Assembly (NCBI GenBank): GCA_013001975.1
Contig: JABDKX010000216.1
Coordinates: 1 to 64,000 of the forward strand
Direction: 5' to 3'
Source: Saprospiraceae bacterium
Lineage (GTDB): Bacteria; Bacteroidota; Bacteroidia; Chitinophagales; Saprospiraceae
Length of the DNA stretch: 64,000 nucleotides
Shown here: positions 25,915 to 35,773 of the stretch, piece after piece
How the letters are laid out: every line of letters starts with the position of its first letter
Numbering within the stretch: position 1 is the first letter of the stretch
Made by a program: the position numbers and the translations under genes
Notes under the pieces: model-generated
Database searches by the model: none
The model's input: only the letters and a program-made list of their open reading frames with translations
Told to the model about the DNA's origin: nothing

Positions 25915-27303
25915 CTATTGGCGAGCAACGAATTTATTATCTTCGAAAGTTAGAATATAAAGGTGCTCGTTTTGAAAGTATTGGATGTTTTTAAAATCAT
26001 CTGATTCATCATCCTTAAAAACTTTTTGAATATCGAATTTGGTTTGTAATAAACTCTGTTCATAAGTATCCAAAAAGTACTGGAATTTTTTACCATAATT
26101 GAACATACTCCGTCCGATAAAGACCATCATATCATATCCCTCGTATGCTTCATCGGAAGGAAGTCCCGCATATTGATCAAAGTAGGCTTGTTTAAATTCC
26201 TTTACATCGATTGAATGTCTGTCAACAAAAGATGACCTGCAAATTCTCATATTTAACCCTCTGTGTAGATCATATTTTATTTTATCAGAATCTAATAAAA
26301 TCGGCATACCATAAACGACAACATTTTCAAGTCCTTTTTCACCACTCATTTTCCGTACCGTGTTATATACGAAATCCTCATCTGCTAAAAAGGACCAATT
26401 TGGTAAAACGAAAACTGTTGTTTGATCTTGGATAAAGATACTATCAAATGCAAATTCACCCAACTTCAAAGAATCTTCATTGACATAAAATTCTTGAAGA
26501 GGCTTTACATTATTATCCTGATTGAGTGCAGCAGCTACGCCTTGCATATAGCGCATATATGTTAAATCTTCTCTTTTAGTATTTCTGCCTAATAAGATTA
26601 TTTGATCGTCACTGAATTCTGACTTAGCATGTTCTATAATCTTCTTAAAGTGATCTTTCAACCCAGTTTTTAATTGAACAAAAAATGGGTTATTTTCTGA
26701 GATTTTACTTCCTGACTTCCAAGGAGAAATAACTGGTATATTATTGATACGACCAAAATTCGCAGTCACTTTCAATTGCTCTTTAGATCTTGGGCCAATG
26801 ATAACATCTGCATTTTTACATTGCTGAATTTTGACATCGAATTTGCCAGATTCACTATCAAGCACATTTACATTAAGGTTGATGCCTTCCTCTTCTAATT
26901 TCTTTAGAGCCATTTTTACACCTGCATAGTAATTAGCCATTTTACCTAATTTGGTGGCGTTATTTGTAACTTCAGATTGGTCAGTTCTTTCAATTTCAAA
27001 TGGCATGAGCAGGCTCACATTGTAGCTATCTTTTTTCTCTAAATCTAAGTTTTCAATTGTAGAATTATATTCTTTAGTACGATCTATTTCAGTCCAAAAT
27101 ATAGTATCAACTTTCCCATTCATTACTTGGGATTCCCCTTTTTTATCTGGCTTGGTAGGCTTCAATATTTTTGGTTTCTCGCCAACGTTTTTGGTACCGC
27201 TACAAGAGAAAAAAGATAAACATAAAATGCAAAGAATTGATAGGATAAATTTATTCCCATTCAATTGTTGCAGGAGGTTTTGTACTGATGTCATAAACAA
27301 CAC
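25915..27303 (-). CDS. Lipoprotein with periplasmic-binding-protein type 1 fold
   Basis: The product has up to 462 residues. It carries a lipobox (LSFFSCSG), a Pro/Lys-rich linker, and then a two-lobed domain like the substrate-binding proteins of branched-chain amino acid transporters: [45 protein letters not shown]. No ABC transporter genes are nearby, so it may be a sensor or structural lipoprotein instead. The open frame begins at 27303 and overlaps guaA by 53 bases. A TTG at 27264 would give a more normal 20-residue signal before the Cys and is the likelier start. Confidence 0.75.
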   Translation of the reverse strand: MLFMTSVQNLLQQLNGNKFILSILCILCLSFFSCSGTKNVGEKPKILKPTKPDKKGESQVMNGKVDTIFWTEIDRTKEYNSTIENLDLEKKDSYNVSLLMPFEIERTDQSEVTNNATKLGKMANYYAGVKMALKKLEEEGINLNVNVLDSESGKFDVKIQQCKNADVIIGPRSKEQLKVTANFGRINNIPVISPWKSGSKISENNPFFVQLKTGLKDHFKKIIEHAKSEFSDDQIILLGRNTKREDLTYMRYMQGVAAALNQDNNVKPLQEFYVNEDSLKLGEFAFDSIFIQDQTTVFVLPNWSFLADEDFVYNTVRKMSGEKGLENVVVYGMPILLDSDKIKYDLHRGLNMRICRSSFVDRHSIDVKEFKQAYFDQYAGLPSDEAYEGYDMMVFIGRSMFNYGKKFQYFLDTYEQSLLQTKFDIQKVFKDDESDDFKNIQYFQNEHLYILTFEDNKFVARQ

Positions 27304-28789
27304 GATTGATACCTTTAACTTGATTAATTATTTCATTGGAAATTTCTGCAAGCAATTCATACGGAATATTAGTCCATTCTGCAGTCATTCCATCATTTGA
27401 ATTTACTGCTCGTAATGCAACAGTATATTCATAAGTTCTTTCATCACCCATTACTCCAACGGATTTGACAGGTAATAAAATTGTGCCTGCTTGCCAAATT
27501 TTATCATACCATCCTGAAGATTTTAATTTATTGATATAAATATAATCCGCTTCTTGGTTGAGCAATAATTTTTCTCTTGTTATACTTCCCAAAACGCGAA
27601 TGGCCATGCCTGGGCCTGGGAATGGATGTCTGTCAATGAAAGAACTTGCTAATCCAATTTTCCGTCCTACCCTACGAACTTCATCCTTAAACAATGATCG
27701 TAGCGGTTCAACGATTTTTAGGTTTAATTTTTCCGGCAACCCTCCTACATTATGGTGAGATTTTATTGTAGCTGAAGGACCTTTAACAGAAACAGATTCT
27801 ATTACATCTGGATAAATAGTTCCTTGTGCCAACCATTTAACACCTTCAATTTTATTAGCTTCTCTTTCAAAAACTTCAATGAAAACTTTACCTATTATTT
27901 TTCGTTTCTTTTCTGGATCAGAAACGCCATCCAAATCATTTAGAAAGTCATCAGTTGCATCAACGCCGATTACATTTAAACCTAAGACTTCATAAGCATC
28001 TAATACTTCTTGGAATTCATTTTTTCTTAACAATCCATTGTTGACAAATATACCTGTTAAGTTATCACCAATTGCTCTGTGCAATAGCATAGCAGCTACC
28101 GTTGAATCAACGCCACCGGATAATCCTAAAATTACTTTGTCATCACCCAATTGATTTTTCAATTCTGCTACAGATTCTTCGATAAATGACTCTGATGTCC
28201 AAGACTGACTACATCGAGCTATATGTTGAACATAGTTTCGAAGGACAGTATCACCAATCAGTGAATGGGTAACTTCAGGATGGAATTGTAAACCTATAAA
28301 TTCATGATTAAATTTTCCTGCTTTTGAATGATAAGCAGCTACAGGAATTGAATTTGTTTGGGCTAAAATCTCAAAATCTTTAGGTAAAGATTTAATAGTA
28401 TCTGCATGAGACATCCATACCTGACTTTGATCTTTTGCATCTGTAAAAATAATATGATCTTGAATAATGTCAATATCTGCCTTTCCGTATTCTCTTTTGT
28501 CAGATTTCTCAACGCTTCCACCTAGTAATTTGGCTGTTAACTGAGCACCATAACAAATACCCAATACTGGTTTGTGTGTTAATATCTCTGAAACATTTAC
28601 ATTAAAAAAATCTTCGTCATTGACCGAACAAGGGCTACCAGATAGAATAACGCCTTTAATATCTTGATTGGAAAAATCCAGATTTGTGTTAAACGGGTGG
28701 ATTTCTGAATATACTTTTAGTTCTCTTAATCGGCGAGCGATTAACTGAGTATATTGTGAACCAAAATCCAGAATTATTATTTTCTCCAT
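27251..28789 (-). CDS. guaA: GMP synthase (glutamine-hydrolysing)
   Basis: The product has 512 residues, standard length. It converts XMP to GMP using glutamine and ATP. The N-terminal class I amidotransferase has the nucleophile Cys79 in GICYGAQ and the His170/Glu172 pair in [10 protein letters not shown]. The ATP pyrophosphatase P-loop is LSGGVDST (223-230). The C-terminal dimerisation domain ends with [13 protein letters not shown], the usual terminus. It is the first gene of a tight minus-strand unit with the lipoprotein, trmH, mmcQ-like and FAD oxidoreductase genes. Confidence 0.97.
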   Translation of the reverse strand: MEKIIILDFGSQYTQLIARRLRELKVYSEIHPFNTNLDFSNQDIKGVILSGSPCSVNDEDFFNVNVSEILTHKPVLGICYGAQLTAKLLGGSVEKSDKREYGKADIDIIQDHIIFTDAKDQSQVWMSHADTIKSLPKDFEILAQTNSIPVAAYHSKAGKFNHEFIGLQFHPEVTHSLIGDTVLRNYVQHIARCSQSWTSESFIEESVAELKNQLGDDKVILGLSGGVDSTVAAMLLHRAIGDNLTGIFVNNGLLRKNEFQEVLDAYEVLGLNVIGVDATDDFLNDLDGVSDPEKKRKIIGKVFIEVFEREANKIEGVKWLAQGTIYPDVIESVSVKGPSATIKSHHNVGGLPEKLNLKIVEPLRSLFKDEVRRVGRKIGLASSFIDRHPFPGPGMAIRVLGSITREKLLLNQEADYIYINKLKSSGWYDKIWQAGTILLPVKSVGVMGDERTYEYTVALRAVNSNDGMTAEWTNIPYELLAEISNEIINQVKGINRVVYDISTKPPATIEWE

Positions 28790-28890
28790 TGGGTCACAAA
28801 TATAGACTGAAAATTCTTAAGGAATAAAGGATTTCACGTAAATAACAAGGAAACTTTATACACTTAATCCTGACTGATCAGCTTATCCCG

Positions 28891-29481
28891 TTATTGAACC
28901 ATAACAGTTACAAATCTGGACTCTTGGTCAGAGCTTAAAATTGAAGTCAAAATTAGATTTGATGGCACTCCATTTTCCACCATAGCCAATTTACAAGCTT
29001 CTAATCTTTCTTGCACCAAATCACGACTTTCTAGGTCATCAACCTTAAACCAAGATTTTAAAACCACTGATTTCATTTGACCTGAAATAATTTTTCTTGC
29101 AAAATTCTGAACTCTTCTTACAGAATTAGATTGAATTTGCGAAGAATCAGAATTAAAGAAAATGGCATTTCGTCTAATCTGTTTGTTTCGATCATTGCTT
29201 GCTAAACTGGAATCCAGAATCCATTTATCAATGACATTTACTTGAGATCTCATCTCTTTATCAGGTTGTATTCTTGGCGGTACTTTGTGGAAAATATCAT
29301 TTGGCGCTTTCTCAAAACCATCCATATAATTTGGATACGTTTCATGAACAGCTGTAATTTGACCATTTGTATGATCGACTTTCGTTGCCACTTCATTGAC
29401 AAGCGCTTTTATTTGTGCCATGTGTTTTGTTGGGGAGAACAAGGCAGATACAAATAGCATCCTAATGATTAAATTCTTCAT
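28891..29481 (-). CDS. Exported protein with OmpA-like C-terminal region
   Basis: The product has about 196 residues from the ATG at 29481. I preferred this to the longer open frame reaching 29571 because it gives a compact signal peptide (MKNLIIRMLFVSALFSP, cleavage near HMAQ). The C-terminal ~90 residues follow the OmpA peptidoglycan-binding pattern: AIFFNSDSSQIQSNSVRRVQ, a beta strand with VVLKSWFKVDD, then a helix in VQERLEACKLAMVENGVP. The classic NxxLSxxRA motif is only loosely kept. A role in anchoring the envelope to the cell wall is possible but unproven. Confidence 0.5.
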   Translation of the reverse strand: MKNLIIRMLFVSALFSPTKHMAQIKALVNEVATKVDHTNGQITAVHETYPNYMDGFEKAPNDIFHKVPPRIQPDKEMRSQVNVIDKWILDSSLASNDRNKQIRRNAIFFNSDSSQIQSNSVRRVQNFARKIISGQMKSVVLKSWFKVDDLESRDLVQERLEACKLAMVENGVPSNLILTSILSSDQESRFVTVMVQ

Positions 29482-29619
29482 GGGAATAAATTTATTAATT
29501 AATAGGTGTTTCTTAAAAAATATAGTTAGTCGTAAGGTTCGATCAATTTGCAAGATCTTATTATAAAACAATCAAAAGATCGTTACTTAAATGCTAAAAG
29601 TCAAAAATTAATTTGGGTA

Positions 29620-29686
29620 TTTAGCACCTCTCAGGCTAAAACGGGGGTTTAAACTGATGAAATTAACTAAAAATCAGTAGAAACCC
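29620..29686 (-). other. Pair of stem-loops between nusB and the OmpA-like gene
   Basis: On the minus-strand transcript a nested hairpin (29645-29686) comes first: GGGTTT pairs with AAACCC and, inside a 2x2 internal loop, ACTGAT pairs with ATCAGT around a 14-base loop. A second hairpin follows (29620-29640): TTTAGC with GCTAAA and a 9-base loop. They start 43 bases after the nusB stop. They may form a terminator for nusB or a structured leader for the OmpA-like gene. No long U-run is present. Confidence 0.4.
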
Positions 29687-29728
29687 TTATGAATAGATAA
29701 ACGTAAAATTCGTGTAATTAGTTTGAAT

Positions 29729-30664
29729 TTAGGAGATTAAGCCCCTTCCTTCTTTCTTTAGTTCGTTGTTTTCTTCAAAATTCTTCATGAGTTTATCAAG
29801 GATACCATTGATAAATTCTTTTGATTTAGCTGTGCTGTATTGCTTAGCCAATTCTACATATTCGTTTAATGTTACTTTACTTGGAATTGTTGGGAAATCC
29901 AAAAATTCCGTTAATGCCATTCTTATCAGAATAGTATCAATGATTGCTAAGCGTTCATGATCCCAATTTTCCAAAACTGGAATAATGACCTTCATATTTT
30001 TATCCTTATTCTTTATTGAAAGTTTAAGTAAGTTTAAACCAAAATCTTTTACAGTTTCATCATCTGGTAAAAAAGTGTCTGCAAGATTTGCATTATCAGA
30101 AGGAAGTGCTTTCAGAAATTTCTTAACAGAACCCACAACCAACGATTTATCATCTAACCAATTATAGTATGAATCTTCTAACATCTCATTGAAGTATTCA
30201 TCTTGTCTGCAAAAACGATACAATTCTAAAAGCAACTCAATTGTTTCATCTTTCGACTGCTCATTTTTTAAAAACGCAGTATATTCTTCTTTCTTTGAAA
30301 ACTCATCGTATATCTTATTGATATAGTCATTATTGACTTTGGTGTCAAATCCTAGTTTTTCGAATTTTTTCAGCAGAACTTTGTTTGCAGCAATTCCACT
30401 GATAATTTCATTTGTAAACAATTTGTTTGAAAAGATCTTATCCAGATCTGATGGGAGGTGCTTTGATTTTCTTTTCTTCTCATCTTGAGTTGAACACTCT
30501 GAGACAGACATAATCACATATAAGCTAAAAAGGAATAGTTCATAGCTTTTCTGGACTTCATCATGATAAGCGTTAACAATATCTTTACTCTTCAAAACAG
30601 GGTCTCTGTCTTGAGCGTAGAGTAATTGCATAACTTTAACACGGACACTTCTTCTACTGAGCAT
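29729..30664 (-). CDS. nusB: Transcription antitermination factor NusB (long Bacteroidota form)
   Basis: The product has 311 residues. The start RRSVRVKVMQLLYAQDRD is the NusB N-terminal helix. The C-terminal part (about 220-295), with ENWDHERLAIIDTILIRMAL and YVELAKQYSTAKSKEFINGI, holds the helices that bind NusE and boxA RNA. NusB acts in the rRNA antitermination complex. It is about twice the length of E. coli NusB because of a long central helical insertion, which is normal in Bacteroidota. It is divergent from the metalloprotease gene; the 272-base gap between shows no clear promoter motif or RNA. Confidence 0.88.
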   Translation of the reverse strand: MLSRRSVRVKVMQLLYAQDRDPVLKSKDIVNAYHDEVQKSYELFLFSLYVIMSVSECSTQDEKKRKSKHLPSDLDKIFSNKLFTNEIISGIAANKVLLKKFEKLGFDTKVNNDYINKIYDEFSKKEEYTAFLKNEQSKDETIELLLELYRFCRQDEYFNEMLEDSYYNWLDDKSLVVGSVKKFLKALPSDNANLADTFLPDDETVKDFGLNLLKLSIKNKDKNMKVIIPVLENWDHERLAIIDTILIRMALTEFLDFPTIPSKVTLNEYVELAKQYSTAKSKEFINGILDKLMKNFEENNELKKEGRGLIS

Positions 30665-30936
30665 TTACACAAACATTTTTATGTTTCGCACATTATGATT
30701 TTTATACCTTAATACACTTTTAATTCAATTTACAAATAAAATACTTTTTCTTTATAAATCAGCTTTCTACACAAAATATATTACGAATAATAATATATAA
30801 GTAAAATATAAGGTCTAAACAGATAATTAATGCCAATTATTTATTGATTTTTCTCATATTTAGTCTGTAAAAAATACTTGTAACTACTACATTCGCAAGG
30901 ATTAATCAAAATTAGAATCAGTTAAAAAAATAAAAC

Positions 30937-33354
30937 ATGAAAAACGGTATCTGCCTTTTTATAATGTCTAGCTTATTTGTGCTTATTCAATCTGTGCCGG
31001 CTAATGCACAATTGTTTAAGAAAAAAGCAAAAAAAGAAAACAAATCACCAACACCAAAAAAGAAAAAAGATTCAAAAATAAAACCTTACAAAGATGTCAT
31101 TACCAAATCTGCAAAAACAGATTCTGGATTAATCATCACACACCAATTAGATGCCGATCACTATTTTGAAATCCCAATGGACTTACTTGAAGAAGAAATG
31201 TTGATTGTCAGTAGGATTTCTGGATTTGTTAAAAACCTAAATTTTGGAGGAGCTGGTATTAAATCTCGTCCGCAACAAGTCATCAGGTGGCAACGAAAAA
31301 ATAATAAAATTTTACTCAGATCTGTATCTTATAATAGTGTAGCTGATTTTGATGAGCCTATTTATCAAAGTGTTAAGAATAACAATTTTGAACCCGTAAT
31401 TGAAGTATTTGATATTGCTGCATTTAACAAAGATTCTACCGCCATTGTATTTAAAGTCAATTCGCTGTTTGAATCAGATGTTACAATGCTGGGACCTATG
31501 TCTTCAAATCAAAGGAAAAATTTTGGCATTAAAAATTTAGCCAAGAACAAGACATTTATAAATAACATAAAGTCATATCCTAAGAATGTTGAAGTAAGAC
31601 ATGTCCTTACTTATAACGGAAGCAAACTACCTGATAATCAAGTAACAGGGACTTTGTCTATAGAAATGAATCAATCAATTATCTTATTACCAAAGGATCC
31701 TTGGATTAGACGAAAGTACGACGACCGTGTTGGTTATTTTTCGGTATCACAAACAGACTACAGTTCAGATGCGCAGAAAGCAGATAGAAAGAGATATATT
31801 ACAAGATGGCGTTTAGAACCTTCTGATTGGGATGCCTATGAAAGAGGTGAATTGGTTGAACCCGTTAAACCGATTGTATATTATGTTGATCCAGCAACGC
31901 CTGAAAGATGGAAGCCATATATCAAACAAGGTGTCAATGATTGGCAAAAAGCATTTGAAAAAGCAGGCTTTAAAAATGCTATTTATGCATTAGATCCACC
32001 TACACCAGAAGAAGATCCAGAATGGTCACCTGAAGATGTTAGATACTCAGTAATAAGATATGTCACAACAGACATTCAAAATGCTATGGGTCCGCATGTC
32101 CATGATCCAAGAACAGGGGAGATTTTAGAAAGTGATATAATTTGGTATCATAACATTATGAATCTGCTTAGAAATTGGTTTTTCATTCAAACTTCAGTAG
32201 TAAACCCTGAAGCTAGAAAGGTTAAATTCAGAGATGAAGTAATGGGTGAATTAATCAGATTTGTTTCTGCTCATGAAGTAGGACATACCTTAGGACTGCC
32301 TCATAATATGGGTGCATCAGTTGCCTATCCTGTTGATTCTTTGAGGTCAGAAACATTTACAAAAAGAATGGGAACTGCGCCATCAATAATGGATTATGCC
32401 AGATTTAATTATGTCGCTCAGCCTGAAGATGGTGATGTTGGGTTATTACCTGGAATTGGACCCTATGATGATTGGTCGATCGAATATGGGTACAAATTAA
32501 GTTCAAGAGAAGATGATCCTGATGGGGATGCTGCTGTTACAAATGACTGGATTAAAGAAAAAGCAGGTAATCCGCTGTTCAGATATGGGCGTCAGCAAAG
32601 AAATGTTATTGACCCAACTGCACAAACAGAAGATATCGGTAATGACGCCATCGAAGCCAGTACATTAGGATTGAAAAACCTAAAACGAATTGTACCAAAC
32701 CTTATCGAATGGAGTTACGAGGAAGGTCAAAACTACAATCAATTGAAAGAATTATATGGTCAGGTTACTGGACAATTCAGACGTTATATTGGACATGTAG
32801 GAAATAATATTGGTGGCGTTGTGGCCATGTATAAAACAGCAGATCAAGAAGAAGCTGTTTATTCTCATGTGCCTAAAGCCAAGCAAAAACAAGCAATGAA
32901 TTTTATTATTAGTAATGTTTTTGAAACGCCAATGTGGTTGGTAGATCAAGATATCTTAAATAGAATCACTGACGACGAAGCATTAGATCCTATCAATAGA
33001 TTACAGAATTCTGCATTAAGAACTTTATTGAGGTCTGATCGTATTGACAGAATGATAGAAAATGAATTGGTTAATAAGAATGCTGCTTATAAAGTATCTG
33101 AAATGTTTGAAGATCTTGAAGCTAATTTATTTAAAGATGTGAACGACCCTAATGTGACTATCCCTAGAAAAAACTTACATAGGCTATATGTCAACATGCT
33201 TGAGAAAATACTTGAAGACGGTGAAAAGTCAAATGCACATTCTGAATTAACCTCTTATGCATATGCCAGTTTGACTAAACTTCATAGTAAATTGAATAAC
33301 ATCGGAGTACATTCGCTTGCGATGAAGGCAAGAATCAAGAAATTACTAGAATAA
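30937..33354 (+). CDS. Exported zinc-dependent metalloprotease (DUF5117/DUF4953 type)
   Basis: The product has 805 residues. The N-terminal Sec signal ends near PANAQ at about residue 25, followed by a Lys-rich stretch. The DUF5118/DUF5117 region (about 40-290) includes LDADHYFEIP and GYFSVSQTDYSS. The metzincin motif HEVGHTLGLPHN lies near residue 446 in the DUF4953 catalytic domain, with SIMDYARFNY after it as the probable Met-turn equivalent. The C-terminus is helical. It lacks a T9SS domain, so it is probably periplasmic or on the outer membrane's inner face. It is a single-gene unit. Confidence 0.88.
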   Translation: MKNGICLFIMSSLFVLIQSVPANAQLFKKKAKKENKSPTPKKKKDSKIKPYKDVITKSAKTDSGLIITHQLDADHYFEIPMDLLEEEMLIVSRISGFVKNLNFGGAGIKSRPQQVIRWQRKNNKILLRSVSYNSVADFDEPIYQSVKNNNFEPVIEVFDIAAFNKDSTAIVFKVNSLFESDVTMLGPMSSNQRKNFGIKNLAKNKTFINNIKSYPKNVEVRHVLTYNGSKLPDNQVTGTLSIEMNQSIILLPKDPWIRRKYDDRVGYFSVSQTDYSSDAQKADRKRYITRWRLEPSDWDAYERGELVEPVKPIVYYVDPATPERWKPYIKQGVNDWQKAFEKAGFKNAIYALDPPTPEEDPEWSPEDVRYSVIRYVTTDIQNAMGPHVHDPRTGEILESDIIWYHNIMNLLRNWFFIQTSVVNPEARKVKFRDEVMGELIRFVSAHEVGHTLGLPHNMGASVAYPVDSLRSETFTKRMGTAPSIMDYARFNYVAQPEDGDVGLLPGIGPYDDWSIEYGYKLSSREDDPDGDAAVTNDWIKEKAGNPLFRYGRQQRNVIDPTAQTEDIGNDAIEASTLGLKNLKRIVPNLIEWSYEEGQNYNQLKELYGQVTGQFRRYIGHVGNNIGGVVAMYKTADQEEAVYSHVPKAKQKQAMNFIISNVFETPMWLVDQDILNRITDDEALDPINRLQNSALRTLLRSDRIDRMIENELVNKNAAYKVSEMFEDLEANLFKDVNDPNVTIPRKNLHRLYVNMLEKILEDGEKSNAHSELTSYAYASLTKLHSKLNNIGVHSLAMKARIKKLLE

Positions 33355-33363
33355 ATATGATGT

Positions 33364-33412
33364 CCAAATTGGTCTGGTGTAATTTAATAAGAATTAATCT
33401 AGACCAATTTGG
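33364..33412. repeat. 12-bp perfect inverted repeat between convergent genes
   Basis: CCAAATTGGTCT (33364-33375) is repeated inverted as AGACCAATTTGG (33401-33412), with a 25-base AT-rich loop. It spans the gap between the metalloprotease and NUDIX stops, and one arm encodes the last residues of the NUDIX protein. It is likely a bidirectional transcript-end structure, although no T-run follows. Confidence 0.55.
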
Positions 33413-34022
33413 CACATTCCAAAACATCTAAAATATTACTGTAAATCTCTGCGTCGTTCATAATCAATTCATTTGGAGATAACCATTTTGCTATTTCAAT
33501 ATCTTCTTCCAACTGCGGTGTTAACTTTTGAGTAGGCGCTGTCATTTCATACCAAAAAGTTATCTTGAGAGCACGTCTTCCATTTTTCAATCTATAGGTG
33601 TGACGAGTTGTCGTGATCTTTTTATAAATCGTAATGTTATCAATGCCAGTTTCTTCTTCAACTTCTCTTATTGCGGCTTGTTTTTTCTTTTCACCATTAT
33701 CTATTTTTCCCTTTGGTAAATCCCAAAAACCACGTCTGTAAATCATCAATACTTTATTCTCTGTGTTTAAAACAACACCGCCACTTGCTTTTATGACTTT
33801 AAATAGTTGTTCGAAATCAGCTTTTAGTTGCTTTACATCATGAAAATGAATAACCACTTCAGAAAATCTATTGGTTTTTTCAAGCATATCAATATATGAC
33901 AACAAAATTTTAGATTTACCACTGTAAGGAGAAATTAAAATGCTCTTATCAAAATTCGCTTTTTCAAGTTTATCTGTCTGAATAAGGTAAAGGGTATTAT
34001 CGTTTATGTTAATTTTGTACAT
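33399..34022 (-). CDS. NUDIX hydrolase
   Basis: The product has about 207 residues from the ATG at 34022, preceded by GAAGG. The open frame reaches 34121, but that would overlap the divergent pyrE start. The N-terminal ~85 residues are a separate alpha/beta region. The NUDIX box GKIDNGEKKKQAAIREVEEE, followed by TGI, fits GX5EX7REUXEEXGU exactly, so the Mg-binding glutamates are intact. Such enzymes hydrolyse nucleoside diphosphates linked to another group; the substrate is not evident. It shares a 19-base divergent promoter space with pyrE. Confidence 0.85.
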   Translation of the reverse strand: MYKININDNTLYLIQTDKLEKANFDKSILISPYSGKSKILLSYIDMLEKTNRFSEVVIHFHDVKQLKADFEQLFKVIKASGGVVLNTENKVLMIYRRGFWDLPKGKIDNGEKKKQAAIREVEEETGIDNITIYKKITTTRHTYRLKNGRRALKITFWYEMTAPTQKLTPQLEEDIEIAKWLSPNELIMNDAEIYSNILDVLECAKLV

Positions 34023-34041
34023 TTGACCTTCAAAATTTTTA

Positions 34042-34677
34042 ATGAGTACTATAGCATCGCAAATTGCAAATAAATTACTAGAAATTAAGGCCATAAAGCT
34101 ACAACCAAAAAATCCATTCACATGGGCTTCTGGGCTAAAATCTCCGATTTATTGCGATAATAGAATTTTATTATCCTATCCTGAAATTCGAAATATTGTC
34201 AAAAATGCACTCGTGGAAAAAGTCAGGGTTTTCAAACCTTTTGATGTTGTGGCAGGCGTTGCGACAGCAGGTATTGCCCATGGTGCACTTTTAGCAGATG
34301 CTTTAGATTTACCTTTTGTTTATGTAAGATCTAAACCAAAGGGACATGGAATGCAAAATTTAATCGAAGGCAAATTGCCACCAGCATCGAAAGTTTTGGT
34401 AATAGAAGATTTGATTTCTACTGGAAAAAGCAGCATTGCAGCTTGTGATGCATTAACAGAAGCTGGAGCTGAAGTTGTAGGTGTTCTTGCTATTTTTTCT
34501 TACGGTTTAGATAAAGCAAGCAGTGCTTTTACAAAGAGTGGCATCCCATTGGAAACTTTGAGTAACTATCGGAATTTATTGAGTGAAGCTTTGCATATAA
34601 ATTATATCTCCGAAGATGAAAAATCAATTTTGGAGACTTGGAACAAAGACCCACAAGCTTGGGCAGATAATTATTAA
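34042..34677 (+). CDS. pyrE: Orotate phosphoribosyltransferase
   Basis: The product has 211 residues. It makes orotidine 5'-phosphate from orotate and PRPP in pyrimidine synthesis. The PRPP-binding motif VLVIEDLISTGKS is at 118-130, and the flexible catalytic loop RSKPKGHGMQNLIEG (about 96-110) holds the conserved lysines and histidine. The N-terminal FTWASGLKSPIYCDNR is typical of the family. It is followed by an M42 peptidase gene 13 bases downstream, with an AAGGA ribosome site in the gap, and then by the UbiA-like gene. Confidence 0.95.
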   Translation: MSTIASQIANKLLEIKAIKLQPKNPFTWASGLKSPIYCDNRILLSYPEIRNIVKNALVEKVRVFKPFDVVAGVATAGIAHGALLADALDLPFVYVRSKPKGHGMQNLIEGKLPPASKVLVIEDLISTGKSSIAACDALTEAGAEVVGVLAIFSYGLDKASSAFTKSGIPLETLSNYRNLLSEALHINYISEDEKSILETWNKDPQAWADNY

Positions 34678-34690
34678 TTAAGGAAAAAAG

Positions 34691-35770
34691 ATGAAGATAA
34701 TAAACAAAACTTCTGAGGCATTTATGTATTCATATTTGAATGCAACCTCTCCAACAGGATTTGAAGCTGAAGGCCAAAAGGTTTGGTTGGAATATATGAA
34801 ACCTTTCGTTGATGAAACACATCTCGATGATTATGGAACGGCATATGCTGTTATAAATCCTGGCCAACCTTATAAGGTTGTTATAGAAGCGCATGCTGAT
34901 GAAATTGCATGGTTCGTTAATTATATATCTGATGATGGATATATCAATGTTATCAGAAATGGTGGATCAGATCACATCATCGCTCCTTCAAAGCGTGTCA
35001 ACATTCATACTTCAAAAGGAATTGTCAAAGGCGTTTTCGGATGGCCAGCAATCCATGTCAGAAAAGGTAAAGACTTAAACATGTCTCCTAAAATTGAAAA
35101 CATCTTTATTGATGTTGGAGCAAAAGATAAGAAAGAAGTAGAAAAAATGGGTGTTCATGTTGGATGCGTAATCACTTTTGATGATGAACTTACCAAACTC
35201 AATAATCGATATTATGCGGGGAAAGCTCTAGATAACAAAATGGGTGGGTTTTGTATTGCTGAAGTTGCAAGACTACTTAAGAAAAATAAAAAGAAACTCC
35301 CTTATAGCTTATATATCGTCAATGCTGTCCAGGAAGAAATTGGTTTGCGTGGTGCAGAAATGATTGCTAATAGAATTAAACCAAATGTTGCCATAGTAAC
35401 CGATGTGACGCATGACACTTCTACACCTTTAATGAAGATAAAAGAGCAAGGAGATTTAAAAGGTGGCGAAGGACCAGTCTTAACCTATGCACCTGCTGTC
35501 CACAACAAATTGCTACAGCTGGTTATCAAGGCAGCTGAAAAAAATAAAATACCGTTTCAAAGATCTGCTGCCTCTAGGTCAACTGGAACAGATACTGATG
35601 CTTTTGCGTATTCAAATCAAGGTGTACCTTCAGTTTTGATTTCACTCCCGTTGAAATACATGCATACAACAGTTGAAATGGCGCATCAAGAGGATATAGA
35701 AAATGTAACACTATTAATATATTATGCTTTATTATCAATTAAGAAAAACCATAATTTTAAATATTTTTAA
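34691..35770 (+). CDS. M42 family metalloaminopeptidase
   Basis: The product has 359 residues. It is a dinuclear zinc/cobalt aminopeptidase or glucanase-like enzyme of the M42 family, cytoplasmic, with no signal peptide. Metal ligands and neighbours are visible in order: EAHADEIAW (His/Asp), ALDNKMGG (bridging Asp), VQEEIGLRGA (catalytic Glu pair), VTDVTHDTSTP (Asp), and the C-terminal KYMHTTVEM (His). All key residues are present. It sits between pyrE and the UbiA-like gene on one transcript. Confidence 0.92.
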   Translation: MKIINKTSEAFMYSYLNATSPTGFEAEGQKVWLEYMKPFVDETHLDDYGTAYAVINPGQPYKVVIEAHADEIAWFVNYISDDGYINVIRNGGSDHIIAPSKRVNIHTSKGIVKGVFGWPAIHVRKGKDLNMSPKIENIFIDVGAKDKKEVEKMGVHVGCVITFDDELTKLNNRYYAGKALDNKMGGFCIAEVARLLKKNKKKLPYSLYIVNAVQEEIGLRGAEMIANRIKPNVAIVTDVTHDTSTPLMKIKEQGDLKGGEGPVLTYAPAVHNKLLQLVIKAAEKNKIPFQRSAASRSTGTDTDAFAYSNQGVPSVLISLPLKYMHTTVEMAHQEDIENVTLLIYYALLSIKKNHNFKYF

Positions 35771-35773
35771 ACG

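Noticed and set aside
29482-29571. Longer N-terminus for the OmpA-like protein
   Set aside because: The additional 30 residues are basic and Leu/Ile-rich without signal features, and the ATG at 29481 gives a well-formed signal peptide.
29729-30664. NusB twice the E. coli length as an unusual fusion
   Set aside because: A long NusB with a central helical region is the normal form in Bacteroidota.
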